Positions 1 to 6,464 are shown, numbered from the stretch's first letter. The stretch is DNA of 8,301 nucleotides from Chlamydia trachomatis (GCA_945870925.1 CAMBTZ010000057.1:1-8301); one strand, 5' to 3'. Numbers and translations: made by a program. Notes: generated from the sequence alone by a model not told the origin.

Positions 1-38
1 GGTAAGTCTTTTTTTTAAATGTATTTTTTCTGGAATGA

Positions 39-44
39 TAAAAT
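39..44 (+). promoter_or_regulatory. possible -10 box of the dacF promoter
   Basis: The 65 bp before dacF are very AT-rich and contain TAAAAT at 39-44, five of six bases matching the sigma-70 -10 consensus. This would place a start site about 15 bp before the ATG. I see no convincing -35 hexamer 16-18 bp upstream, only T/A runs, and no Shine-Dalgarno sequence before the dacF start. This is a weak call from sequence likeness only. Confidence 0.25.
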
Positions 45-65
45 AAACTGCGCCATAGTCTATTC

Positions 66-1325
66 ATGGGTCATTTGCGCGAATTAATCTTTTTTTTCTT
101 GGGCTTCCAAATTTGCCTATTTGCAAAGTTTCTAGAAGTTCAGGTGGAAACTCCCTATGCGATTTTAATCAATGCAAAGACAGGCCATGTCCTTTATGAC
201 AAGAAAAGTAAAGAGAGCATTTATCCTGCTTCCACTACTAAGATAGCTTCAGTTCTTTATATTCTAAAAAATGCTACGCCTAGATTAAATGAGACAGTTA
301 TTTGCTCTGATGATGCTCTTAGAATGGTAAGTGAGGAGGTAAAAAGGGAAAAAGGTGATTTACTGCCTCCATATATTCTTGAGCTTGATGGGACTTCGAT
401 GAATCTTAGACGAAGTGAAAAAGTTCTTTTGAAAGATCTTTTATATGGAATGCTTTTAGCTAGTGGTAATGATGCTTCAAATGTTTCTGCTGAGTATGTT
501 TGTGGAGATGTAAGCCTGTTTGTAAAAAATATGAATGAGATGGCTCTTTCTCTTGGTTGTAAAAATACTCATTTTACAAATCCCCATGGATTATTTCATT
601 CAGATCATAAGACATGTGCATTTGACATGGCGATTATGACAAGAGAGGCTTTAAATTTCCCTCTATTTCGACAGATCATAAAAACAACTGAATATAAAAA
701 AGATAAGAGGGTTTTGTCTCAAAACAATCAATTGTTAAAACCTGAAAGTAAATATTATTATCCTTTAGCATTTGGTATTAAGACAGGATATGTTAGAAAG
801 GCTAAGTATAATTTGGTAGCCGGTGCTATGAATGATGAGAGAGAGTTGATTGCTGTATTGCATAAGAGCCCTACTTCTCAGCAAAGATATGTTGATGCGA
901 TTGCGCTTTTTGAAGCTGCATTTTGTGAAACTACAGTTGAGAGGTTAATGTTTGCAAAAGAAGAGACTTCATTTGAGAAAGCTCTGCCAAAAGCAAAGAG
1001 GTCTGTTGTTGCAATAATTAGTGAAGATTTTCTTTTAAAGTACTATCCTTCTGAGGAAGAAGAGGTTGTCGCGAGATTAGATTGGGATGAGCTTTCATTA
1101 CCGATTGAAAAAGGGAAGAAAGTTGGTACATTATCACTTTATACAAAGTTAGATAACAGACTTTTAATTTCAAAAAATTTAATAGCAAAAGACAGAGTTA
1201 CACAGAAATTGAGGTATACGATTATTGATGGAATTAAGGCCTGCTTTCTTCCTCTATTTCTCCCTCTTCTTCTAATAGGAGGGGTAGCCGGTTTTGTCCT
1301 TTTAATAAAAGGTAAAGACGAATAA
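66..1325 (+). CDS. dacF: D-alanyl-D-alanine carboxypeptidase, DacF/PBP5-type (class A low-molecular-mass PBP)
   Basis: This serine peptidase removes the terminal D-alanine from peptidoglycan stem pentapeptides on the periplasmic side of the inner membrane. All three penicillin-binding motifs are visible in order: S56-T-T-K59 (nucleophile Ser56), S133-G-N135 and K239-T-G241. The N-terminus (residues 1-22) is a hydrophobic signal peptide. The peptidase domain spans about 28-270, a PBP5-like C-terminal domain about 290-380, and residues 392-415 form a hydrophobic segment followed by K-G-K. The family usually anchors by an amphipathic helix, so a full membrane anchor is plausible here. The length of 419 aa is normal. 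The ATG at 66 is the only reasonable start, because an in-frame stop lies at 39-41; no Shine-Dalgarno is seen. In Chlamydia, which makes only a small amount of peptidoglycan for division, a DacF is known. The last 92 bp overlap ksgA on the opposite strand. Confidence 0.93.
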   Translation: MGHLRELIFFFLGFQICLFAKFLEVQVETPYAILINAKTGHVLYDKKSKESIYPASTTKIASVLYILKNATPRLNETVICSDDALRMVSEEVKREKGDLLPPYILELDGTSMNLRRSEKVLLKDLLYGMLLASGNDASNVSAEYVCGDVSLFVKNMNEMALSLGCKNTHFTNPHGLFHSDHKTCAFDMAIMTREALNFPLFRQIIKTTEYKKDKRVLSQNNQLLKPESKYYYPLAFGIKTGYVRKAKYNLVAGAMNDERELIAVLHKSPTSQQRYVDAIALFEAAFCETTVERLMFAKEETSFEKALPKAKRSVVAIISEDFLLKYYPSEEEEVVARLDWDELSLPIEKGKKVGTLSLYTKLDNRLLISKNLIAKDRVTQKLRYTIIDGIKACFLPLFLPLLLIGGVAGFVLLIKGKDE

Positions 1326-2061
1326 ATGCATCTAATTTGAGTGCTTCTGGTCTTGCATCAGTGATATCAGGAAGGCCAAGAATAGACCTGATCATTTTTC
1401 TCCTTCTTCGAAATAGAAATCTTACAAAATTTATAAAGGGAATCGGGTCAGGAAGGGGAAGTTCCTTTTTAGCAATTAAAGAAAGTAAAACTGAGGGATC
1501 TTTTGGTTTGGGAAAAAAACAATCTTTAGTAATTGTGAATTCAATTTTTGCATCAAAATAAAAATCAATAAATATTGAAAACGCATTTGAGGGTTTCAAT
1601 GTCAGAATTCTAAGGGCAAAATCTTTTTGAACAGTGAGGTAAATTTTTGGAAAAAAGTCTCTATTATCAACCAGTTTTTCTATAATGGGTGATGAGATGT
1701 GATAGGGGATGTTTGCGATTACAGTATAAGATTGAGTTGGAATATATTCTAAAAAATCAGCACAAATTACAGTAAGATTTGTGCTGTTTATAGTGGTGGA
1801 GAGAATGTCTGCATACTTTCTGTCGATCTCAACAGCAGTAACATGAGCTCCTTCATCTATCAGTGTCCGTGTAAGTCCTCCAGGACCCGGACCAATTTCT
1901 AAAACATTTGCACCCGGTTCTAAATTAGCAGTTCTAACAATTTTTTTTAGAACATTTGCATCGACAAGAAAATTTTGAGAGAGTGATTTTTTTGGCTTCA
2001 GGTCCCTCTCATTTAAGAAAGGGACAAGCTCAGATAATTTCCTAGGATCCACTAAGTGCAA
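1234..2061 (-). CDS. ksgA: 16S rRNA (adenine(1518)-N6/adenine(1519)-N6)-dimethyltransferase KsgA/RsmA
   Basis: This enzyme dimethylates the two adjacent adenines in the 3'-terminal hairpin of 16S rRNA, using S-adenosylmethionine, during late 30S assembly in the cytosol. Evidence: the family-specific start of the fold KSLSQNFLVD (residues 25-34); the SAM loop E55-I-G-P-G-P-G61; acidic motif II with E78-I-D80; catalytic motif IV N117-I-P-Y120; the later F183-P-K-P block; and a basic R218-R-R-R-R-K helix typical of the C-terminal domain. The length of 275 aa matches the family. No in-frame ATG exists near the start. TTG (2061-2059) is chosen, with GTG (2052-2050) as the alternative; neither has a clear Shine-Dalgarno, so coupling to the upstream gene is likely (20 bp overlap). 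The acidic tail after about residue 262 (E-rich) is encoded opposite the dacF membrane-segment codons. It is the last gene of a three-gene minus-strand operon. Confidence 0.93.
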   Translation of the reverse strand: MHLVDPRKLSELVPFLNERDLKPKKSLSQNFLVDANVLKKIVRTANLEPGANVLEIGPGPGGLTRTLIDEGAHVTAVEIDRKYADILSTTINSTNLTVICADFLEYIPTQSYTVIANIPYHISSPIIEKLVDNRDFFPKIYLTVQKDFALRILTLKPSNAFSIFIDFYFDAKIEFTITKDCFFPKPKDPSVLLSLIAKKELPLPDPIPFINFVRFLFRRRRKMIRSILGLPDITDARPEALKLDAFIRLYLLLKGQNRLPLLLEEEGEIEEESRP

Positions 2062-3097
2062 ATGGTTGGTAGTTAGCTGGGAATAGGTTTTTTACAACCA
2101 AATCGTCACATAGGAATTTTTTTCGAAGTTTTGAAAAATACTCTTCTCTTTGTAGATCACCATATTTTTGCACAAGGGTCTCATGAATTTTTGATGAAAG
2201 TTCTTCAAACGGTGGTGGAGTATCCTTTTTATGATCTATTACATAAAACATTCTGTAAACAGTTGTGCCGTCAGTTCTGCTTTTTTGAGGTATAGGTTCT
2301 GAATAGGTGTTCAGAGGGAGGGATTCTATGGCTTTAAGAATTTCAGGTGCAAGGTCTTTTGATGCAACTGTAATTGAATCGGAAACACTTAAGCTTGTGT
2401 TAGATGGGAGTAATCCGGTAAAGCCTTTAACCTCTTTGTTTGAAGAGGACTCTCCAGCGAGCAAGAGAATTTCATGAGCTTTTTTTGCAGCATCACTTGA
2501 TTCGTCAGCGCCTCTAAGTGATGCCATTTTATACACCCACTCATCTTTTAAGGGAAGTTTAGCAAGGTAAGTTTCGTACTGGCCTTTAACGGTTTCAGGT
2601 GTTACGTCTTGTAAAACTTTTGCCCAGATTCGGAACCAGCTCATATTTCTTACAACAATATCATCATGAATCAGCTCTTTTGCCTCATCATAACCTAAAG
2701 AGATCTCGTCAAGCCTCTTAATGATATTAGGCCCAAAACGTTTATCCATCTCTTGTCTGATATCGCCTTCAGAAATATTAATATTGAATGTTACCGCTTC
2801 CATTTTGATAAGTTCGTTATCGATCATCTCCTGAAGAGTATGACGCCAATTTTGAGAGTAGAATTGATAGCGGAGTAGGGTTGAAGAAAGAGATTCAGGG
2901 TGGTGTTCGTGAAGGAAAAGGTCCATCTTTTTTCTTACATCCATAACAGAAAAAGTCTTTCCATTAATTTTTACAAGAAGACGGTTGTTCATGACTATTT
3001 CATAAGTTTCACTTTGTTGAGAGTGAAAGCTTGGCATCTGACATACTCCATTACTAAGGAGAAGAGTAGCTGCAAGAGTAATAAATCTGTTTTTCAT
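2042..3097 (-). CDS. SurA-like periplasmic chaperone / degenerate parvulin-type peptidyl-prolyl isomerase
   Basis: This is probably an exported folding factor for outer-membrane proteins. It has a short signal peptide (K2-N-R followed by a hydrophobic stretch to about residue 18). A SurA_N-like helical domain follows at about 40-165, with the characteristic 'MIDNELIKMEA' block (91-101) and 'ISEGDIRQEMDKRFG' (108-122). A parvulin-shaped region lies at about 185-290 (A-K-K-A-H-E-I-L near 204, L-N-T-Y-S-E-P near 262, and a final Y-R-M-F-Y-V-I-D strand). A long C-terminal helix (297-330) resembles the SurA C-terminus. The parvulin region lacks the usual GGDLG-like glycine motif, so isomerase activity is doubtful and a chaperone role is more likely. 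As I recall, Chlamydia also has a SurA-like protein next to ksgA, which supports the family call. A lipoprotein is less likely, because S-N-G-V-C is a poor lipobox. It starts 15 bp after rsmB and overlaps ksgA by 20 bp. Confidence 0.75.
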   Translation of the reverse strand: MKNRFITLAATLLLSNGVCQMPSFHSQQSETYEIVMNNRLLVKINGKTFSVMDVRKKMDLFLHEHHPESLSSTLLRYQFYSQNWRHTLQEMIDNELIKMEAVTFNINISEGDIRQEMDKRFGPNIIKRLDEISLGYDEAKELIHDDIVVRNMSWFRIWAKVLQDVTPETVKGQYETYLAKLPLKDEWVYKMASLRGADESSDAAKKAHEILLLAGESSSNKEVKGFTGLLPSNTSLSVSDSITVASKDLAPEILKAIESLPLNTYSEPIPQKSRTDGTTVYRMFYVIDHKKDTPPPFEELSSKIHETLVQKYGDLQREEYFSKLRKKFLCDDLVVKNLFPANYQPFALSGS

Positions 3098-3112
3098 AGA
3101 TTGTGGATTCTA

Positions 3113-4246
3113 TCACAGCTCTGGAGATTTTTCAAGAACAGCTGCAAAAAAACCATCTTTTTCGTCCGGTTTTGGAAAGCTTTTAAAGAAAGGCTTTGTA
3201 CTTATGAGGTTGTATTTTTCCATAAAGTAGGCGATCTGTTGTTCGTTTTCTTCAGGAAGAACAGAACATGTGGCGTAGACAATTCTTCCTTTAGGATGGA
3301 GGTAGGGAAGGGCTGATTCAAAAATATTTCGTTGTTCAAGGACAAGTCTGTCTAAAACAGTTTTAGAAAATTTCCATTTTTGGTCGGGGTTTCTTCTCCA
3401 GGTGCCACTTCCTGTGCAGGGAACATCGAGTAGTAGCCAATTCATCCGTCTTTTTAGATTGTTCGGTAAGTCAATTAACATTTGGATGTTCTGAATTCCG
3501 GCTCGATTAAAGCGAATTTTTGCCTGTTCAAGTGGTTTTTTCCGGATGTCATGAATAAATAATTGCCCTTTACCTTTCATTTTCGTAGCAATACTTAAGC
3601 TTTTCCCGCCTGAGCCCGCACAATAATCGAGAACTTCGTCACCAGGTACAGCTTCAACATATTCAGCCACTAATTGGCTCGCTTCATCTTGGATCTCAAA
3701 AAAGCCCTGCTTAAATTCGGGCACTTCAAAAAAGTTAATTTTTTTATGAAAAAGGATTCCTGTTTTTGATTCCTTGCATAAAGAGACAGAAAATTGAGCT
3801 GATAAAATTTTAAATAGTGCATCTCTAGTGGTTTTTAAGAGATTAACACGGATAGTGATAGGGGCTGTTAAATTTGAATTTAGGCAAAATTGGTTAGTTG
3901 CTGATGGGCCCAAGTGTGATAAGAGGATGTCATAAAATTCTTTAGGGAAGCTTACTTTTTGATGAGGCTCGATCCCTTCTTTATTCGACATATTTGCTTT
4001 TGGAGTATTTAATAAAGTGTCGAGTCTCTTATCCCAAGTAATTGGTGTGACAATATTTGCGTCTAAAAGGCCTGTCCAACGAACAAGTTCATAAATTGTA
4101 TCCCCGATTACTTTTCGGTCTTTTGATCCAATTGCTTTATTCTGTTTTAAATAATGCCTAAGCTGCATGTCAAGAGGGATGCTAGGAGCTCCGTCAAATT
4201 GAGACAAAAAATTGAGTATATGATTTTGATGAAATTGAGATACCAT
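3113..4246 (-). CDS. rsmB: RsmB/Fmu-type 16S rRNA (cytosine-C5)-methyltransferase
   Basis: This is a SAM-dependent RNA m5C methyltransferase of the RsmB/Sun/Fmu family (E. coli RsmB modifies C967 of 16S rRNA). Visible motifs: the family signature Q186-D-E-A-S190; the SAM-binding D207-Y-C-A-G-S-G-G-K215; the D274-V-P-C-T-G-S-G block with Cys277, the cysteine that releases product; and A326-T-C-S with the catalytic Cys327. All are intact. The N-terminal part (about 1-100) looks like a shortened NusB-like RNA-binding domain. The total of 377 aa is less than the roughly 430 aa of E. coli RsmB, so RsmB is the best name but another NOL1/NOP2/sun member is possible. The ATG at 4246 is the first gene of the rsmB-surA-like-ksgA minus operon and lacks an obvious Shine-Dalgarno. 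Chlamydia carries a homologue called fmu. Confidence 0.88.
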   Translation of the reverse strand: MVSQFHQNHILNFLSQFDGAPSIPLDMQLRHYLKQNKAIGSKDRKVIGDTIYELVRWTGLLDANIVTPITWDKRLDTLLNTPKANMSNKEGIEPHQKVSFPKEFYDILLSHLGPSATNQFCLNSNLTAPITIRVNLLKTTRDALFKILSAQFSVSLCKESKTGILFHKKINFFEVPEFKQGFFEIQDEASQLVAEYVEAVPGDEVLDYCAGSGGKSLSIATKMKGKGQLFIHDIRKKPLEQAKIRFNRAGIQNIQMLIDLPNNLKRRMNWLLLDVPCTGSGTWRRNPDQKWKFSKTVLDRLVLEQRNIFESALPYLHPKGRIVYATCSVLPEENEQQIAYFMEKYNLISTKPFFKSFPKPDEKDGFFAAVLEKSPEL

Positions 4247-4295
4247 AGCCAGAAATCATAGCATAGTATAGAGAATAGAGTAAAGGAGACTAATA
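4247..4295. promoter_or_regulatory. divergent promoter spacer between the two operons
   Basis: Only 49 bp separate two divergent start codons, so both operon promoters should lie here or just inside the genes. On the minus strand, TATGAT (4260-4255) and TATACT (4270-4265) each match the -10 consensus at five of six bases, and TTTACT (4284-4279) is a tolerable -35 at 18 bp from TATGAT. On the plus strand, TTGAGA (4235-4240, inside rsmB) is a possible -35 at 18 bp from a weak TAGCAT -10 (4259-4264). Which boxes are used cannot be settled by eye. If TATGAT is used, the rsmB transcript would be almost leaderless. Confidence 0.4.
4283..4288 (+). promoter_or_regulatory. Shine-Dalgarno of the DoxX-family gene
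   Basis: AAGGAG lies 7 bp before the ATG at 4296. It is one of the stronger ribosome binding sites in the window and fixes the start of the first gene of the envelope operon. Confidence 0.8.
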
Positions 4296-4766
4296 ATGGG
4301 TTTTAAGTTTTTGGCCGGAATTGGGCGTTTTTTTGTAAGTCTTATTTTTATAGCTTTGGCAGCTGTCTCAGTCTTGAATTGGGAAATTGCTCAATCAGAA
4401 CTATCAGGGGCTCTAGCAAATTGGGAGCTCTATATAGGATATATTGAGGGTGTCTCGTTTATAATTCAAAATCTTTTGACTGTGGTCCCTCTATTAGTAA
4501 TTCTTGGAATTGCTTTGCAGGTAAGTGGTGGATTTCTACTTCTTTTAAGTCTTAGGGTCAGATTGGGCGCCCTTCTTTTGCTATGTCAGATAATACCGGC
4601 AACAGCTCTTTACTACTATTTTTGGTTTCTGGATGGACCTGCCATGCAGCGCGCTCTTATCCTCTTTCTTAAAAATCTATCGATAATTGGATCGTTACTC
4701 GTTATCATATCGCTAGGACAAGGTGAGGCGCATAATGGCAATTCCAAAGGCAAAGCATCTAATTAA
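4296..4766 (+). CDS. DoxX-family integral membrane protein
   Basis: This is a small inner-membrane protein of 156 aa with about four hydrophobic segments (roughly residues 5-29, 59-84, 88-111 and 119-142). That is the size and layout of the DoxX family. Family-like features are G10-R-F-F-V-S-L-I-F near the start, the glycine-rich 'LQVSGGFLLLL' followed by a basic turn R86-V-R (second to third segment), and 'LKNLSIIGSLLVI' in the last segment. DoxX proteins are variously linked to redox and membrane stress functions; nothing here fixes a substrate or reaction. It starts the plus-strand operon with a good Shine-Dalgarno, and its last 32 bp overlap the start of lnt, which suggests coupled translation. 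The polar tail after residue 142 (G-Q-G-E-A-H-N) contains the lnt ribosome binding site and may exist partly for that reason. Confidence 0.7.
   Translation: MGFKFLAGIGRFFVSLIFIALAAVSVLNWEIAQSELSGALANWELYIGYIEGVSFIIQNLLTVVPLLVILGIALQVSGGFLLLLSLRVRLGALLLLCQIIPATALYYYFWFLDGPAMQRALILFLKNLSIIGSLLVIISLGQGEAHNGNSKGKASN
4721..4728 (+). promoter_or_regulatory. Shine-Dalgarno deciding the lnt start
   Basis: AGGTGAGG lies 6 bp before ATG 4735 and inside the coding end of the DoxX gene. A GTG at 4723 is also in frame but is part of this ribosome binding site, so ATG 4735 is the better start. The site shows that translation enters lnt upstream of the palindromic element and not after it. Confidence 0.7.
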
Positions 4767-6459
4767 TCTATTTAGAAAATTAGCCATTGCAGTAACGCTA
4801 AATTTTTTCCAGTTCGTTGTGTCTTTGCGTCTTTGCGTTAATTTTTTTCAAATAGATAAAATAAGATTGTTGCGAGCGAGCTTTTTACTTAGTGCAAAAA
4901 AAATTAACGCAAAGGCGCAAAGATGCAGAGAAGGGCAAATTACAAGGGTATCTTTTTTTCAGAAACCTTTTTGCAAATCTTATTCTTGGATGTATCTTTT
5001 TCGAAATGTTGCTATTGCAGTTGTTAGTGGAGCGGTGGCGGCATTTGGGCAGCCGGATCGTGGTGCTGTATGCTCGATCTTAGCTCTATTTTTTGGGTAT
5101 AGCGGTATTTTTTTCTTGTTGAAAAATGTGAAGCGTAGGGCATTTTGGCTAGCATTTGCATGGGCGCTTGGAGTTTTCTCATTCCAATTAAGCTGGCTTG
5201 CGACTACACATTATCATGGGATTGGGATCGCTTTTTTATACGCAGCAGTCGCAACTCTCTTTGCCTTCCAATTTGCCCTTGTTTTTGGGAACGGGATTAC
5301 ACTAAAATTTTCAATTTCAAGAGGGCTATTTATAGCATCACTCTGGACTTTGTTTGAGTGGAGCAGGCTTTTTTATTTTTGTGGATTCCCTTTCAGTCCG
5401 GTAGGGCTTGTGTTAACCTTTGACCCTATTCCTATGCAAATTGCTTCAGTTTTAGGTGTATATGGTCTTTCGTTTATTGTGATTTTCACGTCCTACTTAA
5501 TAGCTTTTAGTAGATTGAAAAGTGTAGTGGGCTGTTTTGCCGTTCTTTGTCTATTTGGCTTGGGGCATATGCGCTATTTTGAGGGATTGAATTTAAAAGA
5601 ACCATTTTATGATGTCGCTTTGATTCAAACTGGTCTATCGGTTGAGGAAAAAGAGGATATACCAATCGAAAAGCAATGGGAGCGAATTTTCACATTTCTA
5701 GAAGAGACTCCAAATGATCATTTCGATTTAATTGTACTTCCCGAAGTTGTTCTCACATATGGGGAGAAAAACAGACATCTTAAAATAGCAAAAAAATTAG
5801 CGGATAAATACAAGAGCGAAGTTGTAATTGGACTTATCGATGATGTTTATAATGCGGCGTTTTATATAGCCCCTGACAGTGAGATTTATGAGCGTTACGA
5901 AAAAAGAGTTCTTGTTCCGATAGGTGAATATTTACCGGCCTCTTTTTTGAAGCCATTTTTAGTAAAATATGGAATCACAGAATTTTTTAACCCTGGAAAA
6001 AATGCGAAAGTTTTTTTAGGAAAAATTCCAATTTCGCCCTCTATTTGTTATGAAGAAGGATTTTGCAATTTAATTCGGGAAGGGCGAAAACAAGGGGCAG
6101 AGCTACTTGTTAATTTAACAAATGATGGATGGTTTCCTTCGTCGAGGTTGCATGCAGAACACTTTAATTTAGGTAGGGTCAGATCGATTGAGAATGGGGC
6201 TTTTGTTTTGAGAGCGTGTAACACAGGGATTACGGGAGTTGTTGATTCATTTGGTAGGATAGTAAAAATTATGAAAGAGAGAGATTCGCAAGGTAAATTA
6301 AATGCGGGCGCACAAATAACAAAAATTAATGGCTATTCCTACCCCACAATTTTTTCAAAATTTGGAAACACAATAATCATATCATTTTGCTTGTCATATG
6401 TTGGCTTGATCTTCTTGATAAAAAGGAATTATTTCAGTAGAGTATTATGTAGCATATAA
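4735..6459 (+). CDS. lnt: apolipoprotein N-acyltransferase Lnt, with an in-frame palindromic insertion near the N-terminus
   Basis: Lnt transfers an acyl chain from phospholipid to the N-terminal cysteine of diacylglyceryl-lipoproteins at the inner membrane, the last step of lipoprotein maturation. Numbered from ATG 4735 (574 aa): a multi-span membrane region at about 87-275, a carbon-nitrogen hydrolase domain at about 290-520, and a final membrane segment near 543-562. The catalytic triad is Glu337 (L-P-E), Lys390 (Y-E-K-R) and Cys438 (S-I-C-Y-E-E). The essential G-E in I-G-E-Y-L-P and the N-L-T-N-D-G-W-F and C-N-T-G-I-T-G blocks are present. Family members begin just before the A-F-G-Q-P-D motif, seen here at about 103-108. 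The 85 residues before Met86 are extra and largely come from the palindromic element, including the segment K-I-N-A-K-A-Q-R-C-R. From Met86 the protein would be 489 aa, a more usual length. It overlaps the DoxX gene by 32 bp, and lpxC follows 14 bp after its stop. Confidence 0.9.
   Translation: MAIPKAKHLINLFRKLAIAVTLNFFQFVVSLRLCVNFFQIDKIRLLRASFLLSAKKINAKAQRCREGQITRVSFFQKPFCKSYSWMYLFRNVAIAVVSGAVAAFGQPDRGAVCSILALFFGYSGIFFLLKNVKRRAFWLAFAWALGVFSFQLSWLATTHYHGIGIAFLYAAVATLFAFQFALVFGNGITLKFSISRGLFIASLWTLFEWSRLFYFCGFPFSPVGLVLTFDPIPMQIASVLGVYGLSFIVIFTSYLIAFSRLKSVVGCFAVLCLFGLGHMRYFEGLNLKEPFYDVALIQTGLSVEEKEDIPIEKQWERIFTFLEETPNDHFDLIVLPEVVLTYGEKNRHLKIAKKLADKYKSEVVIGLIDDVYNAAFYIAPDSEIYERYEKRVLVPIGEYLPASFLKPFLVKYGITEFFNPGKNAKVFLGKIPISPSICYEEGFCNLIREGRKQGAELLVNLTNDGWFPSSRLHAEHFNLGRVRSIENGAFVLRACNTGITGVVDSFGRIVKIMKERDSQGKLNAGAQITKINGYSYPTIFSKFGNTIIISFCLSYVGLIFLIKRNYFSRVLCSI
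4766..4793 (+). repeat. left copy of a 28-bp imperfect direct repeat bracketing the palindrome
   Basis: This copy aligns without gaps to 4994-5021, with 22 of 28 bases identical. The exact offset is 228 bp (76 codons), so both copies are read in the same frame and give similar peptides: L-F-R-K-L-A-I-A-V here and L-F-R-N-V-A-I-A-V in the right copy. It could be an old target or segment duplication made when the palindrome arrived. Chance similarity in AT-rich, hydrophobic coding DNA cannot be excluded. Confidence 0.5.
4822..4923. repeat. palindromic (inverted-repeat) element inside lnt
   Basis: Two 27-bp arms, 4822-4848 and 4897-4923, are reverse complements at 26 of 27 positions and enclose a 48-bp centre (4849-4896). 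Each arm is a short tandem array of an 8-bp unit: GTCTTTGC twice in the left arm (4821-4836), and CGCAAAGG, CGCAAAGA plus a decayed TGCAGAGA in the right arm (4908-4931). Each is followed inwards by a T or A run. Transcribed, it would form a long, stable hairpin within the lnt mRNA. Read in the lnt frame the right arm gives K-K-I-N-A-K-A-Q-R, a peptide I recall from conceptual translations of dispersed CGCAAAG repeats in many unrelated bacterial genomes. That suggests a mobile, REP- or MITE-like family. No transposase is present, and the outer ends cannot be fixed from one copy. Confidence 0.8.
4994..5021 (+). repeat. right copy of the 28-bp imperfect direct repeat
   Basis: This is the partner of 4766-4793, with 22 of 28 bases identical. 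It lies at the start of the conserved Lnt membrane domain, immediately after the in-frame Met codon at 4990. This copy is more likely to be the ancestral coding sequence, because it runs directly into the family-conserved A-F-G-Q-P-D region. Confidence 0.5.
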
Positions 6460-6464
6460 GGGAT

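Noticed and set aside
1298..1312. CCTTTT-AAT-AAAAGG hairpin near the dacF end as a terminator
   Set aside because: The 6-bp stem is mostly A-T and has no following T run on either strand. It also lies within two coding sequences.
1337..1561. Plus-strand open frame of 74 codons opposite ksgA
   Set aside because: It lies wholly antisense to a well-supported ksgA, shows no recognisable domain and has no Shine-Dalgarno. It is a shadow of the real gene.
2900..3316. Plus-strand open frame of 138 codons opposite the rsmB end and SurA-like start
   Set aside because: It is antisense to two genes with clear family motifs, and its composition (F, K and S-rich) is what reverse-strand reading gives. No ribosome binding site was seen.
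4849..4896. Intrinsic terminator or attenuator formed by the lnt palindrome
   Set aside because: The stem could form in RNA, but the inner T/A runs are part of the stem and the loop is 48 nt. No T run follows the right arm, and essential downstream genes depend on read-through.
4821..4931. CRISPR-like tandem repeats
   Set aside because: The repeats are 8-bp units directly adjacent to each other and arranged as inverted arms, with no spacers of regular length and no cas genes.
4948..5006. Third possible repeat copy (GTATCTTTTT followed by GAAA at about 4948 and 4992)
   Set aside because: The match is short, gapped and dominated by a T run, so chance is the simpler explanation.
4892..5083. 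Second open frame of 63 codons across the palindrome and lnt start
   Set aside because: It is the +1 reading of the octamer repeat (giving T-Q-R-R-K-D-A), then runs into the lnt membrane domain out of frame. It has no independent start signal.
5145..5357. Open frame of 70 codons inside lnt
   Set aside because: It is an out-of-frame overlap of the conserved Lnt membrane region with no support of its own.
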